From Lutjanus erythropterus (taxonomy: Eukaryota > Chordata > Actinopteri > Lutjaniformes > Lutjanidae): 64,000 nucleotides of DNA. The stretch lies in the NCBI GenBank assembly GCA_020091685.1, contig CM034603.1:18065584-18129583 (forward strand), written 5' to 3'. Made by a program: the position numbers and the translations under genes. The first letter of the stretch is position 1. Each line of letters starts with the position of its first letter. The notes under the pieces were generated by a model, which saw nothing but the letters and a program-made list of their open reading frames with translations, did not search any database and was not told where the DNA came from. Shown here one piece after another: positions 10,291-21,669 of this stretch.

Positions 10291-11709
10291 TTTATTTGCC
10301 ACGATTACTCACCTTTGTGTTCATCTTATGCAGAATGGTAAGAAAGATGAATCGTGACTGAGGGAAAATACCCAGCCATATCTTTCAGTTGAAGAAAACA
10401 CACACCATGATTCCAGCCATAAATCCAGGGGACATTTCCTTGTTTCACCTCTCTCAGATCGATTTCTTATTTTTCGACTTTGCAGAAGTTGGAGGACTGA
10501 TTGGAATTGGAATCGCCTGCATTGAACCAGGGTGGATCCTTTGCAGCATACGATGCATTTGTCATTGAGACATGCATTTTGCAAGGCCACCCCTCACCAG
10601 GACTGCCTTTTGAATCCTTTAAATTCAATGTGCTCCCACAGAAACGGTGACCTTGATCTTTATATCAACTTCTAATAAATGTGCAGGTGCACCTCACGGG
10701 GCGTTCAAGGCTGCTGCTGAGGGAACACAAAACATTTTTTTCATTGAAAAGACCAGTTTTGTCCTGTATTGCTGAGCCACATCAGGCTTCATATCATGTG
10801 AATCATATTAAATTCACCCAGCGCTAAATGGCCACAGGCACACTATGGATTTTGTGGGTATTGTGGCTTTTTAACGGTAAGCATGACTTTGTAAGGAAAA
10901 AAAGCCAAACACTGGCTTTTTGTCTCACCCAGGGAGAGGGAGCAATGCTGCAAAGATCGCTTTCATTTGGCAAGCAACAGCTATGCACCACACGCATCAC
11001 ACCAGGATAGTGCTGCACTTACACCGGGTGACTCAGTGGGAGAGCCAAGGCATGCACACACCGCCTACACAGGTACTCTCCAAAGTGGGGTCAAGGGGGC
11101 TGCGGTGGGATTGTTACTTCAATTTCACTTTTCTCTCCTTCAGCTACACTAAGTGAAACAGAGAGTATGAGCCACTGTGTTTTGATCACACATTCCACAG
11201 ACATTTTTAAGGTGAAGTAATTTCTCAAAAAAAAAAAAAAAGGTTCCTATTCTACGGACATATTACAGAAACTTCCCATCTCAAGTCTTAGATTAAGAAA
11301 TTAAAGATGGGAAGATAACAATAATTTAATAATAATCTAAGATAGGATTTTTCCCAATTTGGTATTACAGAAGCAAATCCTAACAAATTTAAGGAGTCCT
11401 ACCTGATTTTACTTTATCCTCTCTTATGTCAGGTTAATCCTATACCCAATCCAACATTGCTTATCATCTTTTATGTCTGTTCCCTAGCAACCTGCACTGC
11501 TTTTCTCATCTTACTGAGCTAAACATCTTTGTCACTGTTGGTTTTTAAACATACTCACACATACACTGACATATACAAAAAATGGAACAATACCAACAAT
11601 GGGCACTTAACGTCAAGAATAATGAGTTAGAAGTTTTGGTCACATCTGTAGATAAATTATGTTCTGCAATGCAATGCAATAAGAGAGCAGTCATACATAT
11701 TAAATAAGA
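10291..11709. other. Non-coding; no gene seen
   Basis: Mostly unique-looking sequence with an A-run at 11227-11241. No supported exon, RNA gene or named repeat was found. Confidence 0.5.
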
Positions 11710-11947
11710 CAGCTAACACTACTGTTACTCACTGTTGCTGTTAGTGAACACTATTGTTAGCTGCAGTTAATGAAGATTTCCTTTACTGTTAGCTAACACT
11801 ACCTTTAGCTTCTGTAAGCGAACGCTACCATTAAATACTGTTAGCTACTGTTAATGAACACTACTGTTAGGTATTGTAAGCTACTGTTAGTGAACACAAC
11901 CTTTAGCTTCTGTTACAGAACACTGCCTTTAGCTACTGTTAGCTACT
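11710..11947. repeat. Degenerate minisatellite, CTGTTAG core
   Basis: About nine imperfect units built on CTACTGTTAGTGAACACTAC, with unit length varying from roughly 24 to 36 bp. Motifs such as TTAGCTACTGTTA and GAACACTAC recur. The divergence between units suggests an old array. Confidence 0.7.
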
Positions 11948-12702
11948 TGGTAAGTTATATTTTGAATTTAGTAAGTTCAAATTATTTGAACTTTGACCTT
12001 GTTTGCCACTGACCTTTCAAAGTGCAACCAGTGACATAACAGCTGTATATGAGGACGCAGGCAGAAGAGACCACAGATGTTTGGAAGTGACAGAAGCAGA
12101 GGAGGGAGATATGATGATGTGCAATGTCGTAATGAAGGAACAACATATACAAATCTTGCGAGTTTCTTGTGAGTTTCACTCACCCCTGTGGGATGCTTGT
12201 GTAACAAACATTTCTTGTCGTAAGTTAGGACTGGAACATTGGCTTGAAAACTGTCCATCTGTTTTTCCTAAAGCAGGTCCTAACCATAATGACCACGGTT
12301 ACCAAACAGTTAATCTGCAAATGAAGTTTCTGTAATAAGAAGTCTAAATTATAGTTGACAGATTTAGGAGCCCCATCCTTCCTGAGGTGAAGATGCTGGA
12401 TTATTTGTCCCTCTGAGATACAAACCATACCACATCACCATACGCACACACATATTTCATAACACGATGAAGCAGCCGAAGACTCCTTGGTTTCACTTCA
12501 TGCTGTCACACTCTGAGGCGTTTTTTTTTTTTTTTTTAAACATGTTCTTGGTGTAAGGGAAGCAGAAAAGATGATACCTCGGAGAATTAACTCTACCAGA
12601 TTGTCTTCCATCATTATTTCAGATTTATCCCTCTTGTCTCCCCATCTTTCCTTTCTTGTTTATTTCCCACAGAAAAAGTCTTGACAGTGACTTCCCACAA
12701 GA
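11948..12702. other. Non-coding; no gene seen
   Basis: It contains a T-run at 12521-12537. The overlapping frames at 11977-12428 on both strands are not supported as genes. Confidence 0.5.
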
Positions 12703-13016
12703 AATTTTACCATGGTAGTATTACCAAGGTAGTGCTACAGTACAATAACAGTGGTACAAAATGGTATGTTTGACAGTACCATGGTTGTGCATGCTGTACA
12801 TACCATAGGAAACTGTACGATATGTATGAGGTTATAAATAACATGCCACTGTAAGATAGACCATGGTATATGTACTGTAGCACTATTTTAAGTAAGTAAA
12901 AAACACTATGGTACAAAAACTATGGTAATGTTGAATATACTGTGGTACATGTAGCATGTTGTATGTATCAAGGTGTCAAAAATACTGTGGTATGTCAAAT
13001 ATACCATGAGTGGAGA
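12703..13016. repeat. ACCATGGTA-type palindromic repeat array
   Basis: Repeated short palindromes and half-palindromes (ACCATGGTA, TACCATG, CTATGGTA, ACTGTGGTA) occur every 20-40 bases for about 310 bp. This degenerate TACCATGGTA array is a common type in fish genomes. Confidence 0.6.
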
Positions 13017-13017
13017 G

Positions 13018-13143
13018 CATAAATATTTGTGTTTAAAATGTGGTGAGTTAAAAGTAAAAATAAATACTCAAGGGCAGTACAGATACATGAAAGCCCTACT
13101 AGTATATATCCAGTATTTGTACTTAGTTACTTTCCATCTCTCG
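13018..13143. mobile_element. 3' fragment of the CAGAGGTGG hAT-like MITE family
   Basis: The blocks AATATTTGTGTTTAAAATG, GAGTTAAAAGTAAAAAT and AGTATTTGTACTTAGTTACTT align in order with the right end of the copy at 13726-14512. No left end is present. Confidence 0.5.
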
Positions 13144-13725
13144 ATATCGGGACTGCCTTCACTTCAGCATGGGTCTGACTGACTGCGGAAAACAGATTTA
13201 ACTTCACCTCAAGAGAGAGAAGTGAACAAAAGAAGAATTTGTAAAAAAGAGAAGTTATAGAGAAATACACAGACATGCAGACAGACAGGGAGAGACACAG
13301 GTAGACAGACTTAGACAGAGATGCAGGGATACAATTGCATCCTTGTCACTTTGCAATAGCTGACTGATCAAAAACAGCTCCCTAATTAGTCAACCTTTCT
13401 ATTATGGGTGACACTTGCATTTGTGGGTGCTCAGTTGGATTTATCTTTTTAGGTTATTAATTGGCATAACACTGTGAATGACCTCCTGTGGATCAGGTTG
13501 TAGGTTGGATTTTCTTCTTGTTTTGCTGAGGAAAAAGCATAATGCGTATGATTCACTACGGTGTCATGATCAGAGCATAAGATTAAGAGAAGGTTCAAAT
13601 AAATGTCACGGTCGGAGACAGACAGGAAGACGGACTGGGAGACAAAGGAAGAGATATAGCTGCCTGTTGTGGATGTACACAAATAAAACACCCACCCACC
13701 CACACACACAAACACACACACACAT
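13144..13725. other. Non-coding; CA-rich right part
   Basis: No gene was seen. The last 35 bases are a mixed (CCCA)n and (CA)n tract that borders the MITE at 13726. Confidence 0.5.
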
Positions 13726-14505
13726 CAGAGGTGGTACACACATTGTGTACTCAAGTAGAAGTACAGATACTTGTGTAAAAGTAGAAGAACTGATTCAACA
13801 TCTTTGATCAAGTAAAAGTAAAAAAGTACGGGCTTCCGTGCAAAGTTAACTGAACCTCAACTTTTCTCCGCACTAAAGTCTCCTTCTGCCTGTTTCATAC
13901 CACTTGTTTTGTAATTTCTGGTCTTGTTACGCCTTTTTTGTTGTTTTTTGTTGTTTTTCTTTTACCTTGTTTTCACCTTTAATGTCGTTTTCATCCTGTT
14001 ATATCATTTTTGATCTTGTTATATCTTCTTTTTTAAAAAGTTTTTTATGTTATTCTTCATCTTGTTGCAACTTTTTTGTACTGTTATGTTATTTTGTTTG
14101 TTTTTGTCTTGTTACAACTTGTTAATTTTTTCATCTTGTTATGTTGTTGTTTGTCTTGTTATATCATTTTTCATCTTGTTACATGTTTTTCACCTTGTTA
14201 TGTCATTTTTCTTTTTGTTACAGGTTTTCTGAGAGATACACCAAGGTATTATCATTTCTATGTGATATTGTCCATTTAGGTTGAATTCAGTTTTGATGTT
14301 GGTGCACAATGATGCAAAATAAAAATAATCAATAACTTAGCCTCTTATGTGTTATAATTAAAGTAACGAGTCTGTTTTGAAAATGTAAAGCTTAGAAAGT
14401 ACAAATATTTGTGTTAAAATGTAAGGAGTAAAAGTAAAAATTAGAGAACGGATACCTGAAAAATCTACTTGAGTACAGTAACAAAGTATTTGAACTTCAT
14501 TACTT

Positions 14506-14512
<7 letters not shown>
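13726..14512. mobile_element. hAT-like MITE with CAGAGGTGG end and internal T-rich array (copy E1)
   Basis: The left end is CAGAGGTGGTACACACATTG and the right end ATTACTTCCCACC. The terminal tens of bases carry the characteristic 'AAGTACAAATACTT / CTACTTGAGTACAG' teleost sequence. The middle (13905-14230) is a tandem array. The element sits inside a CA-rich tract, which obscures the target duplication and the last bases of the right terminus. Confidence 0.7.
13905..14230 (+). repeat. Internal minisatellite of MITE copy E1
   Basis: About 330 bp of units of the form TTTTTCATCTTGTTATGTCA, roughly 18-26 bp each, all on one strand sense (T-rich on plus). The same unit type fills the middle of copy E2 at 46285-46835. 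The Phe/Leu/Cys-rich open frames here simply translate the array. Confidence 0.7.

Positions 14513-14545
<33 letters not shown>
14512..14545. repeat. (CA)n microsatellite
   Basis: About 17 uninterrupted CA units immediately follow the right end of the MITE. Confidence 0.95.
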
Positions 14546-14547
<2 letters not shown>

Positions 14548-14579
14548 GTCTCTCACACATGTGCGTAGACATGTGCATG

Positions 14580-17569
14580 CGGACACACACAGCAGATTAG
14601 AAAAGCTGATTTATTGGTTGTAAAATGTTAATATAGCTATAAGCCATGCTCATGAATTGTTAATTAAGGCTGTGACAGACTCGTCACCTAAAATGTTAAT
14701 GAGGTGAGATTGTGTCGGGGCCGAGAGGTCTCTGTGAGCTACTGAGCAAATACAACAGATGAGCTGAATCCACAAGACCCCCCACGTGCTATAATAAGAA
14801 ACGCTGAGGGCACCTGAGACGGGTCGTGCCTATTCGGCCATAGAGTAATTAAATTAATGAATGGCACTGTGTGAATTAACCGTTGTGATAGTGAGAGGAA
14901 ATGATAGATATGGTCCATTTTTACCCTCATCCAGCCTATATCTCCACTGTCTGCTTCAAACTGACTCATCGGTGGTGGAAAAAGAATTCAGCTATTCTTA
15001 TCTTTATATCTAAGATAAGATCTAAGTTTTATGATAGTAGTGCGTGGTGATAATTCCTAAACAATCCAGTATCCAGCATAGACAGAGGAGGAGGAGGAGG
15101 ACAGACTGATGAAGGACGTCCTGTGGCATTCAGTGGTGCACCTTAGTGGTATCAGGAATCAAGGAATCAGTTTCCACCTCCACTGATTGGCTTTAATGCT
15201 GATGAAACTTTTATTAGATGACTTATTTTCCCCCTCAAATTTATTAATTTACTTTTTAGCAAAACACAACTCAAAAAGTTACATTTTAAGTGTCAATGTT
15301 GTGTCAAGAATCAAACTCAAACTAGTCATTATTGGTACTTGAGCACCATCCAGTGGTACTTTAAGGAATCTGCTAAAAATGTTAAAAATGACATAATTTT
15401 AATTTAAAAACATGCAATAAAATCAACCAAATTTCAAATTAAATCAATTCAACTATGAGCTCTCTGAAATGTAACTTAAAATAAATAATTTATGCCTGAT
15501 ACGCTGTCACATTTATACACATAACAGATGCGTCCATCATCCATCATTAATTATCACTATCAAAACTATGAGGGCAGTGAGCAACTGTTTTACTGAAGAT
15601 AGTGTGACTCTGGCTGACAACAATCAAAAAATTTTAATCTTCTTATTAGGAATAAACCTGCCCCCTGCATGAACTGACTGGATTTCAACGTTGGTCATAT
15701 TGGTGGCACTTGGAGAGCCCAATATTTTTTGAGATGGCATGCAGCGTGAAAAGTTTGAGAAACACTTGCATAAACTGAAGAAAGAAAAAAAAAAAGAAAA
15801 TGTCCAGAAAATACAATTCAAATACTTGAACAATATGGTAAAAGTAAACAAACAAAAAGAATAACCACAAAATATACATATTGGTCATCTAATACTGATT
15901 AAACTCAAATACCTGCCCACCATAAGTACATAAATAAGCACCATAAGTGTATATATTATGATTTTAACGGTAATTAATATTTTTTTGACTTACCATAGCT
16001 TAAAAACCTGTGAGCCAAACAGAAATATGAGTCATTTAATTGTTAATCAGATACAATAGTGTTAAATCAAAGACCACTATGAGAGAGTTCTAGTAATAAT
16101 TAACACTGAAGCTGCTCAAATTAGGTCTATTTTTGACTACTCTTTACCGTATAAGATATCTGCACAAAGAGGAGCTTCATTTAAAGGTCAGGTGTGAAAG
16201 ATGTGCAGGGATCTACTGGCAGAATATGACAGAAATTAAAGAATATAATAGAATCTGTTTATATCTACAGAGGGTGTGGGTCCTCTTCCACAGAGCCATG
16301 TTGCGTCGCCATGTTTCTACAGGTTTCCTGCAGAACTGGGCGACTTCTGAAGTAGTGCTGTGGGTTGGACCTTTCGTCTGCTAGTTTTTTGCATACAAAT
16401 TACATGAATAATATTTACAAATCCAGATTCTAAAAGATTAACATGTAAACATATGGACATGTCACACACTACACAAACAGACACACAACATGCCATCCTC
16501 AGGCAGGGAGGAAGAGAAGAGGGAAACGAGGGGAGACAGCCAACAAAACAAACAAACAAACAAAGCAAAAGGTTAGTTTGTGCATCAGTGAATTGGTCTG
16601 GATGTTCACTGAGCTATATTTTATTTAAGATATTTTTGACGCTGTATCTAATAACACAAGGCCAAAATAACTGTTTTGGGAAAACTCTTTTAATGTCGGC
16701 AAACTAAACATTTATGAAGTTCCTTTGTAAATATTAGAACACATTTGGCAATGATAAGAATTTCAAACTCATTTTAAAAGCAGTGTATGTGGTTTGGGAA
16801 AGGCGTATTTTGAATTCAGGATGGCTTTTGGGTTGCTTTTATTGGCAATTTGGCTGTTTTTTATCACACAGACCTGGCATCCCTGAAATCTGCCTTATTA
16901 TTTTCCACCACAGCTCACGAAAACAACTAAAACAAATAACAAGCAACAAATAACAGCAAAATAGTTTTCATATTTTATTTATTTGTTTTCTGTGTTCACT
17001 CTGGAGTCATCTGTTAACCATCCATAATTTATTTAATCAGTTACAGCAGTGCACCCCCATTTTCTCCAGGGGAGACTGGAGGCAAATGTAAGCGTTTTTC
17101 AACAAAAAAAAAAGATTTTCGGTATGAAACTTACTTTTTGGATGTACAGTGTTTTTCTTCTGTTGTCTAATGTTTAGATGGATGTCAATTTAAACTCAAT
17201 TTTATCTCTTGGTTATTGGTTAAAATTCAACATAAATAAGCTACGCTAATAAAAGTATCTTTAGCTAGTTTACAAGATTTTATCATCGCTGCAAGATGGG
17301 GGTCCACTGTAACACTGTGTTACCATGTCTGCAGAGCCACATGGCCCAATGTAAGCACTTTGTTTGTCTGTGCTGACATTCTGTCCTGTTAGAAAATAGA
17401 CATAGCCAACAAATTTAGTACTTTTAACTCAATTCAAATGATTAAAATATAACTAACACTAGAAATGTGCAAATCAGTCTACTAAATAATGGCAAGGCAA
17501 TGGCCATTTTCACAAGGTCTTTGAACTTATTTTGCAGAAAAAGAAAACATGACATATAATTTGCCACTT
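14580..17569. other. Mostly unique non-coding DNA
   Basis: No supported exon. A homeodomain-motif-bearing island lies at 14690-14970. The phrase AAAGTTTGAGAAACACTTGC near 15750 resembles the end of a common teleost repeat. The remaining sequence is AT-rich with A- and T-runs. Confidence 0.45.
14690..14970. promoter_or_regulatory. Candidate conserved non-coding element
   Basis: Repeat-free sequence of balanced composition contains TAATTAAATTAATGA at 14846-14860, a run of overlapping homeodomain core sites. This is a guess from composition and motif only. Confidence 0.2.
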
Positions 17570-17784
17570 TTTGCAGAGCATTTTATTTTGTTTAAAACAT
17601 GAGTGGAGGTGGACTTCTATCTTTTTCCTATTTTATCTGTCCTTTATGTGTATTTTTATCCATTATTTTATCTTTTTTGCTGTTCTTATCTGTTTTATGT
17701 TATTTGTGAAGGTGATGCTGTATCACATTACTGCCCTGAAACACTTTGTGATGGTAGTTTTAAAATGTGCAATGTAAATTAAGC
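17570..17784 (+). mobile_element. LINE-like 3' tail
   Basis: The segment ends TGCCCTGAAACACTTTGTGATGG (written here in two halves: TGCCCTGAAACACTTTG and TGATGG), then AAATGTGCAATGTAAATTAAGC, and runs straight into a TAT microsatellite. A 'CACTTTGTGA...ATATAAAT + (TTA)n' ending is typical of non-LTR retrotransposon 3' ends in teleosts. No reverse-transcriptase coding remains. Confidence 0.4.
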
Positions 17785-17828
<44 letters not shown>

Positions 17829-17850
17829 GTAGTAGTAGTAGTAGTAGTAT
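17785..17850. repeat. Compound (TTA)n(TAG)n microsatellite
   Basis: About 14 TTA/TAT units are followed by about 8 TAG units. It probably grew from the LINE-like tail to its left. Confidence 0.95.
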
Positions 17851-17879
17851 GTGTAGGATGTAGGTCTGTCCAGCTGACC

Positions 17880-18049
17880 CTCTCTGAAGGTGTGTTACAC
17901 AAACCTTCAAACCTTGTGACACTGGTTTGATTGTCAGTGCAGCTTCAGCTCAGCTGTTGGTTTGCTGACTTCATGCTGCTCTGCTGGGGTTAATGAAGCT
18001 TCTCATAAGTAAGCTAACGCTGCCAAAACTTCACTCCTGTCGCTTCAGG
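17880..18049 (+). promoter_or_regulatory. Possible upstream region of the candidate exon
   Basis: Slightly GC-richer than its surroundings, with several AGCTCAGCTGTT/CTGCTCTGCTGG motifs. No TATA box is evident. The call depends entirely on the adjoining exon candidate. Confidence 0.15.
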
Positions 18050-18144
18050 ATGACTTTGTGGAGGAATAATCATGTGGACTGTCAAACTGGAGTCTTATCA
18101 GCTCTTCCCAGAAGGCTGCGCTGGGATCAGTTCACCTGTCTGAG
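18050..18144 (+). CDS. Candidate small first exon of unknown gene
   Basis: An ATG with A at -3 opens a 31-codon frame (starting MTLWRNNHVDCQ) that stays open to a textbook donor, CTGAG|GTAAGT, at 18144/18145. A second ATG at 18072 in another frame gives a 23-codon peptide (starting MWTVKLESYQLF) that stops one base before the exon end. The segment could equally be a non-coding 5' exon or chance. The base before the ATG region, CTGTCGCTTCAG, also looks like an acceptor. I recognise neither peptide and found no matching downstream exon. Confidence 0.25.
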
Positions 18145-20720
18145 GTAAGTTTGTTCTTCATGCTAACATGCTGGGAGTGATGACTCGGCTGTGTCTGGTT
18201 TGTTTGTCAGGCCGTGTGCTGCTGTTTGCTAGCTGCTAATCTCTGCTGTGCGCCTGTGTGCTAACTGTGTGCAGCGTCTGCGTTGGTTGAGCTAACTGTG
18301 CGGAGTTTATTATTCTGTTGGTTTTTGTCACTTGTATGAGTTCATACTGTTTATTTACATGGTAGTGAAATATACTGTGACTGCTCGTGTTTGAGTCGGA
18401 TGTGGTGCACGTTGCTTTCCAGGTCGTTGTCTGTTTGTCTAGTATTGCTTGATGTTGTGTGTTGGCTTTAGGAATATAAACATAACTGTTGTCTTGCTCA
18501 TAATGATGTATCTGTTATATTGAAAACTTATACAATAATATAAGAAGAAAAAAATAATAATAAGAAGAAAACAAAGGTGGAAATATACAGAAAAACAAAT
18601 AAAAGACCAAGCCTGCATTCATGTAGTGTTTTCAATGATTGAAAAAAAGGGTAAAATTAATGTGAACAACTTGGAAAATCGATGAGAATTTTGGTACATG
18701 ACTTGCTGTGTTGTCTGATGTCATATACACAGAAACATGGTGGACAGGAGTGTTTTTGGTTGATAAATTTTTATTAATTCATGTATTGCATATCAGTTTC
18801 TTGGGATATGGTATTAGGTTGTAACTGTTAGTTGCTGTTCAAGTAGAGTGACATAGATTAGATAGAAAAGTTATGTATTAATATTAATCCTGATAGCAAA
18901 TCAGGTAAAGCAACATTTTAGTCGTTTAAGGTCATGAATTATATATTTTACAATTTAACAGTAAACTTTATTTTCCAAAATGGCATCAGGCCTGAGAAAC
19001 AGTAAACTTAATGGTTATTCCTAATAATAAAAAACAGGTATAAATAAAATAGAACAAAATAAATATAAACTTGAATTAAGAAAAAGGATCAACTATACAT
19101 CAAATGCAGCCTATAAAGCTAGAAAATCAAAATAATCTGAATTATATTCTGTAAAACAAACGAAATAGTTAAAAAAGCAGTGCATGTGCTGATACCACTA
19201 TAGACAGATACAGCTGTTAGAAGCTGATATAATATCAGTCAGCCTCAAATTTCCACATTTATTTTCTTATTCTTTCACAATCTATTCTTTTTTGACATGG
19301 CTTTTGTAATTCTCAAGATAAATTATATCACAGTCACATTTTTCTCCACACACTTTAACATTCAGCTGGGCAGTGCAGTAATATTTTCACTCAAAGCAAT
19401 GGGATTGTGTGCCTCCTTGCTGCTTCGTATCACAATTACATCTAAACTGCTGAGCTCTTGTTCACGCAGCTCCACTCGGTCGAAACATTACGGTCGCATC
19501 ATGTGCTGATGGTCAACTGCTGCTTATCAGCGCTACGCAACATTTCATAAAGAGACGCTGTCTGCTCTGAGCCCTGACTTTGTGATTGTGTGATGATGTC
19601 TAAGTGAATAATCTGCTGTCTTTGCCTGCTGCTGTGTATCAGGTGGATTGCTGGTTTCGATTTATCCAACCCACTGCACTAGACAGTTTTTCCCCCCACA
19701 GTAGTTAAAAGTGCTTTGTTAGGGAATGGCCTCATGACGGCTGCTGCAGGCAAAAGTCAAACAAAAGACCTGCACAGTGTTGGTAGCAGCATTGTTTGGA
19801 TTTAACACAGATCGTTCATGTTTTATCAAGTGAACAGGGTTGAGCAAATAACATATGTGCAGAGATAATGTATACAGACACTTCAGGTGGTTATAATCTC
19901 AAACTGGAGCAGATAATTATAGATAAAAACATAGAACACATTGAATCTCCTACATCGCAAAAACAGTAACATACACAAGCCACACAGATTATCCAAGACA
20001 CAAGTAACCAATTAACTAAAGAGAGATATTAGAGAAAATTATTATAAATAATCAGGGCTGACATGTTGCATGTGCTGCGAGGAAATCGGTCTGTGAGATC
20101 AATGAAATCACCACAGCAGCAGTCAGTGTGATACAGCTTTGCAATGTGTGTGTCATATTTGCCAGCCCTCTCGATTTTCCTGAGAGTCCTTGCCTTCTGG
20201 TTTTCTTCCAAGGTCACAATTCTCCTGTTTTTCCTCCTGATTTATGTCACATTTTCGCACATTTTTTCTTTTTCTGGCACTGTACAGCATGTATAAGCCC
20301 GACTACTTCAATAGTCTACTATTTCTACCCAGTCAACAATACAGCTGCACCAAATATCGTTTCTTTTCATGCACATAATGCAGAGGAGAGCTGCTCGTGC
20401 CTCATCTTCCTTAGTGAGAGGAGAAATGGAGAGTACTAAAAGGAAGAAATACAAATAGTGGGGTGTCCCCATACTGGGTTATTCTGGATGCTTTAAAGGT
20501 ATTGAGTACCAGACAGAACGCTATAGCTGATGTGTTTGTTTAGAGAGTGACAGTGGGGGCGTCTTCCTGAAGCCAAGCTAGCTTGTTGTCTAGAGACAAA
20601 GCAGATGGACTGAACCTGTTGCTAGGTGGCTAACTTGATAGCGCTTCTCTTTTTAAGGCAGGCTTTTGAGGCGTAGAACTGCGTTCATCCCAGAGTCTGT
20701 CAAAAAGCATTTTTCAGAGT
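18145..20720. other. Non-coding; no gene seen
   Basis: The first 200 bases are moderately GC-rich with repeated GCTAACTGTG motifs. The rest is AT-rich and I find no credible exon or repeat family in it. Confidence 0.45.
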
Positions 20721-20882
20721 AGGGCTGTAAATAATTAATCGGTCGATTATTTTCTTGATTAATTGATTTAATAGTTGTTTGTCAGAAAACTGTCAAAAAT
20801 ATCACTGTTTCCCAAAGCCCAAGATGACAGCCTCAAATATCTTGTTTTTCTCAAAGATATGCAGTTTACTGTCATAGAGGAG

Positions 20883-21229
20883 TAGGGCTGCACAATTAAT
20901 CACAATGGCAATAAAAATTGTAGTATGGCCGAGGGCAATATCGCAATTTTTTGACAAAGGAAAAATGTGTAAGAAAACAGCACTATAATGAGGCACTGTG
21001 GTGCTGCAGACATGCCCTGGCCTAAAAATCTTGTTCTCAAGGTGAAAGAAAAGTTTGTTTGGTACAGATTTGATTTTATATTTAAATAAATGTAATTTAT
21101 TTTTTCAATAGTTTTTTTGAAAATTGTAATGCAAAACGGATCATTTCCACTAATTTTATTGCATATTGCGATCATAATTCCAGTTAAAATAATTGTAATA
21201 TGACTTTTTTACCATATTGTGCAGCCCTA
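20883..21229. mobile_element. hAT-like MITE, TAGGGCTGCACAAT ends (nested)
   Basis: The left end TAGGGCTGCACAAT and right end ATTGTGCAGCCCTA are near-perfect inverted repeats. The interior, rich in CAATTTT and ATTGCGAT-like sequence, is the usual non-coding filler of this family. The flanking 8-mers (TAGAGGAG and TAGTGAGT) are only loosely alike, so the target duplication is decayed. Confidence 0.75.
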
Positions 21230-21350
21230 TAGTGAGTGAAGAAACCAAAAAATATTCACATTTAAGAAGCTTAAATCAGAGAATTTTACTTGTTTTCCTT
21301 AAAATAAATTCTCAAACCGGTTATCAAAATAATTGGTGATTAATTTTATA

Positions 21351-21618
21351 TTCCATCTTGTCTGTAAACGCTTACCCTTGACGGGTCGCGGGGGGCTGGA
21401 CTCACATTCACACCTATGAGCAATTTAGAGTTACCATCTGACCTATTATGCCGCAGTACCCGGAGAGAACCGACGCAGATGGGTAAACTCCGCACAGCAA
21501 GGTCCTGCCCCGGCCGCTAACTCTGCAGCCCCCTAGCCAGCTGGGGGGCTGCGGAGAACCCTCAGAACCCTCTTGCTTTGAGGCAACACCAGTAAGCACT
21601 GCACCACTATACTGCCCA
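21351..21618 (-). mobile_element. tRNA-derived SINE, copy 3 (nested)
   Basis: Same family as 3305-3644, with the shared blocks TGTAAACGCTTACCC, CTCACATTCACACCTATGAG and GCACTGCACCACTATACTGC. A perfect 12-bp target duplication, ATTAATTTTATA, is at 21339-21350 and 21619-21630. An internal deletion removes the CAGCTGACACTGGGCGAG block. Confidence 0.85.
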
Positions 21619-21669
21619 ATTAATTTTATAATGAATTAATAATTGATTAATCATTGCATCTGTAATTTC

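Larger units (their letters stand above)
20721..21661. mobile_element. Outer AATTAATCG-type repeat, split by two later insertions
   Basis: It starts AGGGCTGTAAATAATTAATC and ends TTGATTAATCATTGCATC, with interior phrases such as AATATTCACATTTAAGAAGC that are typical of one of the commonest teleost interspersed repeats. Continuous consensus-like sequence is interrupted at 20883-21229 by a MITE and at 21351-21618 by a SINE. The three remaining pieces are 20721-20882, 21230-21350 and 21619-21661. Confidence 0.65.

Noticed and set aside
13904-14279. Hydrophobic Cys/Phe-rich frames resembling membrane segments
   Set aside because: They are translations of the internal array of MITE copy E1.
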